Assembly: GCF_026339875.1 (NCBI RefSeq)
Contig: NZ_JAPEPZ010000001.1
Location: 7,688,001 to 7,752,000 of the forward strand
DNA length: 64,000 nt
Direction of reading: 5' to 3'
Source of the DNA: Streptomyces sp. NBC_01571
GTDB lineage: Bacteria; Actinomycetota; Actinomycetes; Streptomycetales; Streptomycetaceae
Notes under the pieces: model-generated
What the model was told of the DNA's origin: nothing
Database searches by the model: none
What the model saw: only the letters and a program-made list of their open reading frames with translations
Program-made: the position numbers and the translations under genes
In this document: positions 21,723 through 30,085 of the stretch, one piece after another
Layout of the letters: every line of letters begins with the position of its first letter
Numbering within the stretch: the stretch's first letter is position 1

Positions 21723-22961
21723 GTGGGCTCGGGAGGGCTGGAGTTGCCTCCTGGTGACGAGGGTCACGAGGGAAACTCCACAGATGTCCCACCCGGCGCG
21801 GTGTCCCTGGCACGGCCGATGGAGATGGGATCCATTGGACCGGAACTGGACTGGGGCGCCGACGCCTGGCGCGAGGTGCGTACGCGCGCCCAGCGGGCCG
21901 GGCGCGCCTACATCTGGCTGAACCTGGTCGAACAGCGGCTGCGCGCGGTCGTGGCCGCTGTTCTGCGCCCCATCTACGAACCCGTCCACGGCGACGACTG
22001 GGTGGTCGCGGCGGCCGGCCCCGCCGGGCAGGAGTGGGTGCAGCGCGCGGTCGCCGTACGCGAGGTCAGCCGGCGCAAGGGGTACCTGCTCGACCCCGCC
22101 GACGACAACGTGCTCAGCTTCCTCACCCTGCCGCAGCTGCGCGAGCTGATGGTGCAGCACTGGCCGTGCTTCGAGCCCTACTTCGACGAGCGCCGGGACG
22201 TCGAACTCGCCCTGGACGAGCTGGAAGTCACGCGCAACGTGGTCTCGCGCAACCGGGCCCTGTCCGAGGCGGTGCTGGGCCAGGCCGAGCGGGCCGCCGC
22301 GAAGCTCCTGGAGATACTCGGCGCCGGCAGCGACACTCCCTCCGCGCGGCGGCTGCCCGTCGACGCCGTCGAGGACCTGGTCGGCGACCGGTACGCGGAC
22401 GTGGTCGGAGTCCACTCCGACCGGGTGCGGCTGCTGCGGCAGTTCCCCGCGGAGGATCTCTTCGGCGGAGCCCGCCGCCTCGACGCCATCGGCATCGGCC
22501 TGAACCTGCTGGTGCAGAACTTCTCCGGGCGGCGGCTGGTGCGGCTCGCCGAGTCGGGCTGCCGGGTCAGGCTGCTGTTCCTCAACCCGGCCTCCAGCGC
22601 GGTCAAACGCCGCGAGCGGGAACTCGGCATCAAGCGGGGCGAACTGAGCCGGGCCGTCGAGATGAACATCCTGCACATGCGAAGGGTGCGGGCCAGGCTG
22701 CGTGACCCGGGCGCGTTCGAGATCCAGGTCTACGACGAGACACCGCGCTTCACGGCGTATCTCGTCGACGGGGACGGCTCCGACGGCATCGCGGTCGTGC
22801 AGTCGTATCTGCGTCGCGCCCGCGGCATGGAGGCGCCGGTGCTCGTGCTGCGCGGCGGTGGCCGAGTGGTCAAACCGGACGAGATCGGCGAAGAAGGGCT
22901 CTTCCCGACATACCGCGAGGAGTTCGAGGTGGCCTGGGCTGATTCGCGGCCGGTGTCCTGA
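21723..22961 (+). CDS. SAV2148-type HEPN domain protein
   Basis: 412 residues from GTG 21723, which follows GGAAGG; the frame is open upstream to a TTG at 21669, but that part is low complexity. The sequence is rich in Arg and Glu, with no signal or membrane segment. I recognise it as the conserved Streptomyces family annotated as SAV2148-type HEPN protein. HEPN proteins are often RNases or nucleotide-binding; I cannot point to a confident RxxxxH active site. It is followed by a DnaQ-like exonuclease on the same strand after 105 bp, so a role in nucleic acid metabolism is possible but not shown. Confidence 0.75.
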   Translation: MGSGGLELPPGDEGHEGNSTDVPPGAVSLARPMEMGSIGPELDWGADAWREVRTRAQRAGRAYIWLNLVEQRLRAVVAAVLRPIYEPVHGDDWVVAAAGPAGQEWVQRAVAVREVSRRKGYLLDPADDNVLSFLTLPQLRELMVQHWPCFEPYFDERRDVELALDELEVTRNVVSRNRALSEAVLGQAERAAAKLLEILGAGSDTPSARRLPVDAVEDLVGDRYADVVGVHSDRVRLLRQFPAEDLFGGARRLDAIGIGLNLLVQNFSGRRLVRLAESGCRVRLLFLNPASSAVKRRERELGIKRGELSRAVEMNILHMRRVRARLRDPGAFEIQVYDETPRFTAYLVDGDGSDGIAVVQSYLRRARGMEAPVLVLRGGGRVVKPDEIGEEGLFPTYREEFEVAWADSRPVS

Positions 22962-23049
22962 AGTGTCGCTCTCCCCCGGAAGCGGAACGCGGTCCTCGGG
23001 TTGTCAGTGGCTCATGCGATCGTGGAGACCACTGGGGGAAAGCACCACG

Positions 23050-23060
23050 AAGAAGGGGGG
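23050..23060 (+). promoter_or_regulatory. ribosome binding site fixing the exonuclease start
   Basis: AAGAAGGGGGG ends 6 nt before the ATG at 23067, favouring this start over the open frame 22 codons upstream. Confidence 0.6.
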
Positions 23061-23066
23061 CCGCCG

Positions 23067-23789
23067 ATGGGCTGGCACCAGGAGCTGCTGATCGGCTTCG
23101 ACCTGGAGACGACCGGTACCGATCCGCGCGAGGCGCGCATCGTCACGGGCGCCGTGATCGAGGTCAAGAGCGGGGAACCGCTGGGGCGCCGGGAATGGCT
23201 GGCCGATCCGGGCGTACGGATCCCGGCCGACGCGGTGGCGGTGCACGGGATCTCGAACGAACGGGCGACCGCGGAGGGCCGCCCCGCCGACCAGGTCGCC
23301 GACGCGATCGCGGAGGTACTCGTCGGGTACTGGAAGACGGGCGTCCCGGTGGTCGCGTACAACGCCGCCTTCGACCTGACCCTGCTCTCCGCCGAACTGC
23401 GCAGGCACGGACTGCCCTCGCTGCGCGAGCGGCTCGGCGGGAGCGACCCCGCCCCGGTCATCGACCCGTACACCATCGATCGCTCCGTCGACCGCTACCG
23501 CCGCGGCAAGCGCAACCTCGAAGCGGTCTGCACGGAGTACGGGGTGGAGCTGCGCGCGGCCCACGACGCCTCGGCCGACGCCCTCGCCGCGGCCCGGCTC
23601 GCCGGGGCGATAGCCGGCCGGCACCCGAAGGTCGCCGCTCTCGGCCCGGCCGAGCTGCACCGCCGCCAGATCGAGTGGTACGCCGAGTGGGCGGCGGACT
23701 TCCAGAGCTTCCTGCGCCGCAAGGGCGACGCGGACGCGGTGGTCGACGGCACCTGGCCGCTGCGGGACCTGGCCGACGAGCGGGTCTGA
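23067..23789 (+). CDS. DnaQ-like 3'-5' exonuclease (DEDD family)
   Basis: 240 residues. Exo I motif FDLETTGT at 11-18 (D12, E14), Exo II motif YNAAFDLTLL and Exo III motif HDASADA mark a DEDDh exonuclease like the DNA polymerase III epsilon subunit. There is no polymerase or PHP domain, so it is a stand-alone nuclease, perhaps for DNA repair or RNA turnover. A strong ribosome binding site precedes the ATG. It follows the HEPN gene and converges on an APH-type gene across a repeat region. Confidence 0.92.
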   Translation: MGWHQELLIGFDLETTGTDPREARIVTGAVIEVKSGEPLGRREWLADPGVRIPADAVAVHGISNERATAEGRPADQVADAIAEVLVGYWKTGVPVVAYNAAFDLTLLSAELRRHGLPSLRERLGGSDPAPVIDPYTIDRSVDRYRRGKRNLEAVCTEYGVELRAAHDASADALAAARLAGAIAGRHPKVAALGPAELHRRQIEWYAEWAADFQSFLRRKGDADAVVDGTWPLRDLADERV

Positions 23790-23821
23790 CACCCCGCCCG
23801 GACCGCCGGGCCCGAGCGAGG

Positions 23822-24058
23822 ACCCGCGGTGCTCGGACCGAATGCCGGTGCAGGCAGGCGGACACGACGACAGGACGGCCGGAGCGCGAACCCGCGGTGC
23901 CCAGAACGGGTATCGGCTCAGACGGGCAGGCGGCGCGGACGGCCGGAGCGGGAACCCTCGGCGTTCGGAACGGGTGCCGGCTCAGGCAGTGGGCACGCCC
24001 GAGCACGGGCAGGCCCGCGCGGTGACCCACGGGCTCAGAACGGGTACCAGCGCACCGA
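23822..24058. repeat. four degenerate tandem copies of a 64-71-bp unit
   Basis: Copies begin at 23822, 23890, 23954 and 24025, each with ACCC(G/T/A)CGG followed by cAGAACGGGT-like sequence, and the first two share GGACGGCCGGAGCG. The last, partial copy is the 3' end and stop codon of the APH-type gene, so the array looks seeded from that gene end. Confidence 0.7.
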
Positions 24059-24898
24059 TTCGTCCCCGTCCCGCAGCGACGCCACCCGCCGCTCGAACTC
24101 GGCCAGCGCCTTGGGACTGGCCGGCGCGTGCTGGGCCACCCACGCGCAGCTGGCGGTCTCCCGCGCACCCCGCAGCACGGAACAGCCCTCCCACCCGCGC
24201 ACGTCCCAGCCGTAGACCCGGGTGAAGGAGTCGTACGCGTCCTCGGGCAGCCCGTAGCGGTCCCGGGAGAGCGCCATGACCACCAGATCGTGCTCGCGCA
24301 GATCGGCGGAGAAGGTCTCCAGGTCGACCAGGACCGGGCCGTCGGGGCCGACATGGACGTTGCGCGGCAGCGCGTCCCCGTGGATCGGGCCCGGCGGCAG
24401 GTGCGGGGTGAGAGCGGCGGCGGCGGCCGCGAAGCCGTCGCGCCGGGCGCGCAGGAAGGCCGCGTCCTGCGCGTCGATCGCGTCGCCCGCGAGACGCAGC
24501 CAGCGCTCCACACCGCCCAGCAGCTCGCGGGGCGGCAGGGCGAAGGAGGGCGAGGGCAGCGCGTGCACCACCCGGAGCAGTTCGGCCAGATCGCGCGGCT
24601 CGGCGGGGCGTACGGGCGCGGGCAGCCGGTGCCACACCGTCACCGGATGACCGTCCACCAGCCGCGCCTCGGCCTCCGCCGCCCGCACCGCGGGGACGTC
24701 CGCCTCGGCGAGCCAGGCCGCGATGTCCAGCTCCCGCCGGGCACGGTCGAGGAGTTCGGCGTCCCGCCCCACCTTGACCACCAGGTCACCGGCGGCGAAC
24801 ACCGCGTTCTCGCCCAGAGCGAGGAGGGCGGCCTCCCCGGCCGGCCCCGGCAGTACGTCCGCCGCGGCCAGTACGTCCCGCGCCCGTGCCTCGTCCAT
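24035..24898 (-). CDS. APH-family phosphotransferase
   Basis: 287 residues with an intact kinase core: catalytic loop IHGDALPRN (H173, D175, N180) and VDLE with metal-binding D192. Phosphotransferases of this kind act on small molecules such as aminoglycosides, choline, homoserine or fructosamines; the substrate is unclear. It starts at an ATG followed by DEARARDVL. It converges on the exonuclease gene and its last codons overlap a tandem repeat. It is divergent from the sugar ABC operon. Confidence 0.88.
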   Translation of the reverse strand: MDEARARDVLAAADVLPGPAGEAALLALGENAVFAAGDLVVKVGRDAELLDRARRELDIAAWLAEADVPAVRAAEAEARLVDGHPVTVWHRLPAPVRPAEPRDLAELLRVVHALPSPSFALPPRELLGGVERWLRLAGDAIDAQDAAFLRARRDGFAAAAAALTPHLPPGPIHGDALPRNVHVGPDGPVLVDLETFSADLREHDLVVMALSRDRYGLPEDAYDSFTRVYGWDVRGWEGCSVLRGARETASCAWVAQHAPASPKALAEFERRVASLRDGDESVRWYPF

Positions 24899-25130
24899 CC
24901 GTCGTCTCCGTCTCCTCGCGCGGTGCCCGCGCGGTCCTCGCGTCCGCGTGGCGCGGTCCGCATCCGGCCCTCGCGCACGGCGTCGCGTTCACGCCATCCG
25001 TCGCCAGTCTCGCATTCGCACAGGTCGGGCCGCGTGCACGGTGTCTTGACGGTGCCCGCCGCCTTCACGACCATGACGGGGGCCGCCGGGACGGCCGGAT
25101 CCGCACGACCCGCCCGAAGGAGCCGTGTCC
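24899..25130. promoter_or_regulatory. divergent promoter region of the sugar ABC operon
   Basis: A 232-bp spacer between divergent genes. A TTGACG hexamer at 25046-25051 with GACCAT 17 bp later is a weak candidate promoter toward the permease genes. I see no LacI-type palindrome, although such operons usually have one. Confidence 0.3.
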
Positions 25131-26066
25131 ATGACCTTGGCGAGCGCGACGAGTCGGCCGGCCGGGCACGCGCCCCGCCGCGGCGGGGACGGCCGCCCCC
25201 TCGACCACGGGGCCTGGTTCCTGGTACTGCCCGCGCTGATCCCGATCCTGGTGCTCAGCGTCGGACCGCTGCTGTACGGGATCGCGCTGGCGTTCACCGA
25301 CTCCCAGTCGGGCCGCACCGCCCCCACCCGGTGGATCGGGGGCCTCAACTTCCAGGACCTGCTGCACGACACCCTGTTCTGGGACTCGTTCCGGATCGGT
25401 CTGCTGTGGGCGGTCGGGGTGACCGTGCCGCAGTTCCTCCTCGCGCTCGGACTCGCCCTCCTGCTCCACCAGGAACTCCGCTTCCGGTGGCTCGCCCGCG
25501 CCCTGGCGATCGTCCCGTGGGCGATGCCCGAGGTGGTCGTCGGCATCATCTGGCGGCTCGTCTACAACCCGGACGCGGGCGTCCTCAACGAGACGCTGCG
25601 CGACGTCGGCCTCGGCGACGGCCGGGACTGGCTCAGCGGCCTCGGCACCGCGCTGCCCGCGGTGATCGTCGTCGGTGTCTGGGCCGGTATGCCGCAGACC
25701 ACGGTCGCGCTGCTCGCCGGACTGCAGAACACCCCGCGCGAACTCCACGAGGCGGCCGCGATGGACGGCGCGAGTGCCTGGCGCCGCTTCCTGACCGTCA
25801 CCTGGCCCGCCCTCAGACCGGTCGCGCTCGCCATCACGGCCCTCAACCTGATCTGGAACTTCAACTCCTTCGCCCTGGTCTATGTGCTGACCAACGGCGG
25901 CCCCGGCGGCCGTACCCGGCTGCCGATGCTCTTCGCGTACGAAGAGGCCTTCCGCTACGGGCAGTTCGGCTACGCGGCGGCGATGGGCTGTGTGATGGTC
26001 GCGGCGATCTCGGTGATCCTCGCGATCCGGCTGGCGGTCCGGCTGGGCGGAGGTGAGGAGGCGTGA
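25131..26066 (+). CDS. sugar ABC transporter permease (MalF type)
   Basis: 311 residues with about six membrane segments, the first at residues 28-55. The EAA loop that docks the ATPase reads EAAAMDGASAWRRF, followed by LP-like packing. AAGGAG at 25117-25122 sits 8 nt before the ATG, which is better spaced than the in-frame GTG at 25125. It overlaps the next permease by 4 bp (GTGA), so they are translationally coupled. It imports an unknown carbohydrate together with the next two genes. Confidence 0.93.
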   Translation: MTLASATSRPAGHAPRRGGDGRPLDHGAWFLVLPALIPILVLSVGPLLYGIALAFTDSQSGRTAPTRWIGGLNFQDLLHDTLFWDSFRIGLLWAVGVTVPQFLLALGLALLLHQELRFRWLARALAIVPWAMPEVVVGIIWRLVYNPDAGVLNETLRDVGLGDGRDWLSGLGTALPAVIVVGVWAGMPQTTVALLAGLQNTPRELHEAAAMDGASAWRRFLTVTWPALRPVALAITALNLIWNFNSFALVYVLTNGGPGGRTRLPMLFAYEEAFRYGQFGYAAAMGCVMVAAISVILAIRLAVRLGGGEEA

Positions 26067-26896
26067 GGACCGGCAAGGGGGCCCGCGCGGGCCAGTACCT
26101 CGCCCTGCTGGGCTACCTCGTCTTCCTGGGCTTCCCCTTCCTGTGGCTGATCTCCACCGCGTTCAAACCGGCCCGCGAGCTGGCCGACCTGCACCCCACC
26201 TGGATCCCCCGGCACCCCACCCTCGCCAACTTCCGGCAGGCCTTCGACGAGCAGCCCCTGCTGCACGCCGCGCTCAACTCCCTGCTCGCCGCGCTCGGCG
26301 CGGCGGTGATCGCCGTCCTGATCGCGACCCCGATGGCCTACGTCATGGCCCGCGGACGCACCGCGCTCGCGAGGGCCGCCACGGGCTGGGTCGTGGTCAG
26401 CCAGGCGTTCCCGTTCGTCCTAGTGATCATTCCACTGTTCCTGATCCTCAAGGACCTCCACCTGATCGACTCCCGCGCCGGGCTGGTCATGGTGTACGTC
26501 GTGTGGGCGCTGCCGTTCGCGCTGTGGATGCTGGTGGGCCACGTACGGGCGGTGCCCGCCGAGCTGGAGGAGGCCGCGGCGGTCGACGGGGCGGGACGGC
26601 TGCGCACGCTGGTCTCCGTCACCGCGCCCCTGCTCGCCCCCGGCATCGTGGCGACGGCGCTGTTCGCCTTCGTCAGCGCGTGGAACGAGTTCTTCTTCGC
26701 GCTCGTCCTGCTCAAGACACCGCAGAAGCAGACGCTGCCGGTCGTCCTGACGCACTTCATCGGGGCGGAAGGGGTCGCGGACCTCGGGCCCCTCGCCGCG
26801 GCGTCCTTCCTCGCGACCCTGCCGTCGCTGGTCGTCTTCGCGGTCATACAGAAGCGGATCACGGGCGGCATGTTCGCCGGGGCGGTGAAGAGCTGA
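26063..26896 (+). CDS. sugar ABC transporter permease (MalG type)
   Basis: 277 residues, the second permease. About six membrane segments; the EAA loop EEAAAVDGAGRLRTL is visible at about 172-186, and the C-terminal ITGGMFAGAVKS is the usual MalG ending. The GTG start overlaps the previous stop, and its own TGA overlaps the next ATG by one base. This tight packing shows one operon. No ATPase gene follows, so a shared ATPase such as MsiK is probably used. Confidence 0.93.
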   Translation: MRTGKGARAGQYLALLGYLVFLGFPFLWLISTAFKPARELADLHPTWIPRHPTLANFRQAFDEQPLLHAALNSLLAALGAAVIAVLIATPMAYVMARGRTALARAATGWVVVSQAFPFVLVIIPLFLILKDLHLIDSRAGLVMVYVVWALPFALWMLVGHVRAVPAELEEAAAVDGAGRLRTLVSVTAPLLAPGIVATALFAFVSAWNEFFFALVLLKTPQKQTLPVVLTHFIGAEGVADLGPLAAASFLATLPSLVVFAVIQKRITGGMFAGAVKS

Positions 26897-28176
26897 TGCG
26901 GACGAGAACGCTCGTGGTCCTGGCCGTCCTCGGCCTGCTGCTCACCTCGTGCACGGACGGCGGGGGCGGACCGAGAGGAGTGATCACCCTCCGTTTCCAG
27001 TCCCTCGCCTGGCAGCAGGAGTCCGTCGCCGCCAACAAGGAACTGGTGAAGGAGTGGAACGCCGCCCATCCGGACGTCAAGGTCGAGTACGTGCAGGGGA
27101 GTTGGGACAGCGTCCACGATCAGCTGCTCACCTCCTTCGAGGGCGGCGAGGCGCCGGACATCATCCACGACGCCTCGGACGACCTCGCGGACTTCGCCTA
27201 CGGCGGTTATCTCGCCGACCTGCGCGGTCTGCTGTCCGAGCGGCTCACGTCCGACATCCCGCGGCGGAGCTGGGAGGCGGCGACCTTCGGGGGAGGCGTC
27301 TACGGCGTGCCGTTCCTCCAGGAGCCGCGCGTCCTGATCGCCGACGCCGAGCGGCTGAAGAAGTCGGGCGTCCGCATCCCGACCCCCGAAAGGCCGTGGA
27401 GCTGGGGCGAGTTCCGCACGATCGCGAAGCGGCTGAGCGGCAAGGGCACCTACGGTGTCGCATGGCCGCTCAAGGAGCCGGTCTCCGCGACGCTCAACCT
27501 CTCCCTCTCCGCGGGCGGCCGGCTGTTCCACCGGGGCCCGGACGGCAAGGTGACCGTGCGCTTCGGCGCGGCCGACGCCGTGGTGCCGAAGACCGTGCAC
27601 GACGAGGTGAACACGGACGGGAGCGCGTCGGGCGCGACGCTCGGCATGGGCGGCTCGGACACGCTGCCCGGGTTCTTCGGCGGCAGGTACGCGATGGTGC
27701 CGCTCGGGTTCTCCTACCGCCAGCAGATCGCGCAGCAGGCCCCCAAGGGCTTCCGCTGGCAGGTGCTGCCCGCCCCGGCCGGCGCGGACGGCCTCACCCA
27801 GGGGGTGAGTCCGCAGACCCTGTCCGTCGCGGCGGACAGCCCGCACAAGAAGGAGGCCGCCGCGTTCATCGACTTCCTGCTGCGCCCGAAGAACATGGTC
27901 CGGCTCGCGCTCGGGGACTGGATGCTGCCCACGGGGACGCAGGCTCTGCGGGACCCCGCCCTGCACACCGCCAAGGACGGCTGGGCGACGGGCACCGCAC
28001 TCGCCTCGCACCTCCGCCCGGCGCCCGCCCAGTCCGTGCGCGGCTACCCCGAGTGGAAGGACAAGGTCGCGACCCCCGCCTTCCAGGAGTACTACAGCGG
28101 GGCGATCGGCCTGGCCGAACTCCGCAGACGACTGGTCAGGGACGGCAACCTGGTGCTGGCCCGCTACCAGCGCTGA
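26896..28176 (+). CDS. sugar-binding lipoprotein of the ABC transporter
   Basis: 426 residues, family 1 extracellular solute-binding protein. A lipoprotein signal ends with the lipobox LLTSC (Cys19), so it is anchored to the outer face of the membrane. SFEGGEAPDIIHDASDD and YGVPFLQEPRVL are typical of the fold. Having the binding protein last, after the permeases, is the reverse of the common order. The stop codon sits in a short tandem duplication. The sugar is unknown. Confidence 0.92.
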   Translation: MRTRTLVVLAVLGLLLTSCTDGGGGPRGVITLRFQSLAWQQESVAANKELVKEWNAAHPDVKVEYVQGSWDSVHDQLLTSFEGGEAPDIIHDASDDLADFAYGGYLADLRGLLSERLTSDIPRRSWEAATFGGGVYGVPFLQEPRVLIADAERLKKSGVRIPTPERPWSWGEFRTIAKRLSGKGTYGVAWPLKEPVSATLNLSLSAGGRLFHRGPDGKVTVRFGAADAVVPKTVHDEVNTDGSASGATLGMGGSDTLPGFFGGRYAMVPLGFSYRQQIAQQAPKGFRWQVLPAPAGADGLTQGVSPQTLSVAADSPHKKEAAAFIDFLLRPKNMVRLALGDWMLPTGTQALRDPALHTAKDGWATGTALASHLRPAPAQSVRGYPEWKDKVATPAFQEYYSGAIGLAELRRRLVRDGNLVLARYQR

Positions 28177-28222
28177 GCTGCGTACCGAGCTGCGTACCCG
28201 ATCGACGTACCGATCGACGTAC
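28175..28222. repeat. two adjacent 12-bp tandem duplications
   Basis: GAGCTGCGTACC occurs twice in a row and is followed by CGATCGACGTAC twice. The first copy overlaps the TGA of the binding-protein gene. It looks like recent slippage. Confidence 0.8.
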
Positions 28223-28257
28223 CGACGCGGGGCGTCCGGCGCCGCGGGTGATTGAGC

Positions 28258-28287
28258 TTGCACGAGACGTCTCGTCTCGTCTACGGT
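28258..28287 (+). promoter_or_regulatory. promoter with embedded operator for the glycosyltransferase
   Basis: TTGCAC (28258-28263), 18 bp, TACGGT (28282-28287). The 14-bp perfect palindrome ACGAGACGTCTCGT (28262-28275) overlaps the -35 end and fills most of the spacer. The -10 ends 6 nt before the ATG at 28294, so the mRNA is probably leaderless. The palindrome resembles TetR-family operators; binding there would block RNA polymerase. Confidence 0.6.
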
Positions 28288-28293
28288 CGGGGC

Positions 28294-29550
28294 ATGACCG
28301 CTCGACGCGCCCACATCGCCATGTTCTCCATCGCTGCCCACGGACATGTGAACCCGAGCATCGAAGTGATCCGGGAGCTCGTCGCGCGCGGGCACCGGGT
28401 CACGTACGCCGTACCGCCCGCCTTCGCCGAGAAGGTCGCCGCGACGGGGGCGGAGCCGAGGACATGGCACTCGACGCTGCCGACCGACGACGACCCGGAC
28501 GCGTGGGGGACCGAGACGATCGACCACGTCGAACCGTTCCTGACAGATGCTCTGCAGGCCGAGCCGCAGCTCGCGGCGGCCTACGAGGGTGACGAGCCGG
28601 ACCTCGTGCTGTACGACATCACGGCCTACCCGGCCCGGGTCCTCGCCCACCGCTGGGGTGTCCCGATCGTGCAGCTCTCCCCGAACATGGTCGCCTGGGA
28701 GGGGTACGAGGAGGAGGTCGGCAAGGCCGTCTTCGAACCGCTCAAACGGACACCGCGCGGCCGGGCCTTCTACGAGACCTTCGCCCGCTGGATCGCCGGG
28801 AACGGCATGGACCTGAGCGTCGAGGACTTCATGGGCCGCCCCGACCGCTGTCTGGTCCTCATCCCCCGGGCCCTGCAGCCGAACGCCGACCGTGTCGACG
28901 AGGGGCGCTACACCTTCGTCGGCGGCTGCCAGGGCGACCGTGCCTCGCAGGGCGACTGGCAGCGGCCCGCGGGCGCCGGGAAGGTGCTGCTTGTCTCGCT
29001 GGGCTCCAGCTTCACCAAGCAACCCGGGTTCTACCGCGAGTGCGTGAAGGCCTTCGGTGATCTGCCGGGCTGGCACGTCGTGCTGCAGATCGGCAGGTTC
29101 GTCGACCCCGCGGAGCTGGGGGAGGTGCCGGGCAACGTGGAAGTGCACCAGTGGGTACCGCAGTTGGCGATCCTGCGCCAGGCCGACGCCTTCGTCACGC
29201 ACGCCGGTGCGGGCGGCAGCCAGGAAGGGCTGGCCACCGGCACACCGATGGTCGCCGTACCGCAGGCCGTCGACCAGTTCGGCACCGCCGACATGCTCCA
29301 GGCGCTCGGAGTCGCCCGGCATGTACCGATGGCGGAGGCGACGGCCGGCGTACTGCGCGAGGCGGTCCTCTCCCTCACCGGCGACCCCGAGGTGGCGCGC
29401 CGGCTGCGGGACATCCGCGCACGGATGGCGAAGGAGGGCGGAACACACCGGGCGGCCGACCTCATCGAGGCCGAACTGCCCACGCCCGCGCAGGACGAAG
29501 GGATCCCGCACCGGACGGTCGGCAGGAGGACCGGATCGCCTCGGCCCTAG
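28294..29550 (+). CDS. macrolide-type UDP-glycosyltransferase (GT1, MGT family)
   Basis: 418 residues, GT-B fold. The N-terminal domain starts [15 protein letters not shown] (His at the catalytic position). The C-terminal nucleotide-sugar site is seen as [29 protein letters not shown] sequence followed by [15 protein letters not shown]. It resembles OleD/Mgt enzymes that glucosylate and inactivate macrolides and other small molecules. The promoter with palindromic operator suggests induction by a ligand, as for self-protection. No cognate TetR gene is nearby. Its stop shares a CTAG with the convergent gene. Confidence 0.92.
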   Translation: MTARRAHIAMFSIAAHGHVNPSIEVIRELVARGHRVTYAVPPAFAEKVAATGAEPRTWHSTLPTDDDPDAWGTETIDHVEPFLTDALQAEPQLAAAYEGDEPDLVLYDITAYPARVLAHRWGVPIVQLSPNMVAWEGYEEEVGKAVFEPLKRTPRGRAFYETFARWIAGNGMDLSVEDFMGRPDRCLVLIPRALQPNADRVDEGRYTFVGGCQGDRASQGDWQRPAGAGKVLLVSLGSSFTKQPGFYRECVKAFGDLPGWHVVLQIGRFVDPAELGEVPGNVEVHQWVPQLAILRQADAFVTHAGAGGSQEGLATGTPMVAVPQAVDQFGTADMLQALGVARHVPMAEATAGVLREAVLSLTGDPEVARRLRDIRARMAKEGGTHRAADLIEAELPTPAQDEGIPHRTVGRRTGSPRP

Positions 29551-29918
29551 TCGACGAGGGTCTTCTTCGGGCGGACCACGCAGAACTCGTTGCCCTCCGG
29601 ATCGCAGAGCACGGTCCACGACTCGCTGCCGCTCTGTCCGACGTCCGCCCTGCGTGCGCCGAGGGCGAGGATGCGCTCGATCTCGGCCTCCCGGTCCTCC
29701 GCGGCGGTCGTCAGATCAAGATGCAGGCGGTTCTTGACGACCTTGCGGTCCGTCACCGGCATGAAGCAGATGCCCACCGGCGCGGTCTCGTCCGGCCCGA
29801 TCACGACCTCCCGCTCCCGCTCGGAGAGGATCCGCCAGCCCAGCACCCCGGCCCAGAACCGGGCCAGGGCGGGCAGGTCATGGGCGTCGACGACGAGGTG
29901 ATGCAGCGAGAGAGGCAT
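29547..29918 (-). CDS. VOC-family (glyoxalase-like) protein
   Basis: 123 residues with the vicinal oxygen chelate pattern: [28 protein letters not shown] first repeat and [11 protein letters not shown] second repeat. These are small dioxygenase, isomerase or resistance proteins; no substrate can be named. The open frame continues upstream of 29918, but the VOC domain begins at this ATG. Its TAG overlaps the TAG of the convergent glycosyltransferase within one CTAG. Confidence 0.85.
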   Translation of the reverse strand: MPLSLHHLVVDAHDLPALARFWAGVLGWRILSEREREVVIGPDETAPVGICFMPVTDRKVVKNRLHLDLTTAAEDREAEIERILALGARRADVGQSGSESWTVLCDPEGNEFCVVRPKKTLVD

Positions 29919-30031
29919 GTCGGCCAGTGTGCCCGTCGTCGGCGGGGTCCTGCACGGCGTGGACCGCGTGCCGCACGACGATCCGCCCGGATCACCCGGG
30001 CCGCCCGTCCGTTCGGGGCCGCCGCACGCGA

Positions 30032-30072
30032 AGGGCCCGTCGGTCCCTCCCCGGTGGGGACCGACGGGCCCT
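30032..30072. terminator. strong bidirectional hairpin terminator
   Basis: A perfect 16-bp stem AGGGCCCGTCGGTCCC with a 9-nt loop begins 14 nt past the MMPL gene stop. It ends the MMPL transcript and could also act for reads from the other direction. No U-tract. Confidence 0.75.
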
Positions 30073-30085
30073 GTTCGTGCGGGAG

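Noticed and set aside
25125..25130. GTG 25125 as start of the MalF-type permease
   Set aside because: AAGGAG is only 2 nt away from it, while the ATG at 25131 has proper 8-nt spacing.
26338..29619. A 1093-codon open frame on the minus strand opposite the sugar ABC operon
   Set aside because: It is antisense to well-recognised permease, lipoprotein and glycosyltransferase genes, has no domain, and is a high-GC third-position shadow.
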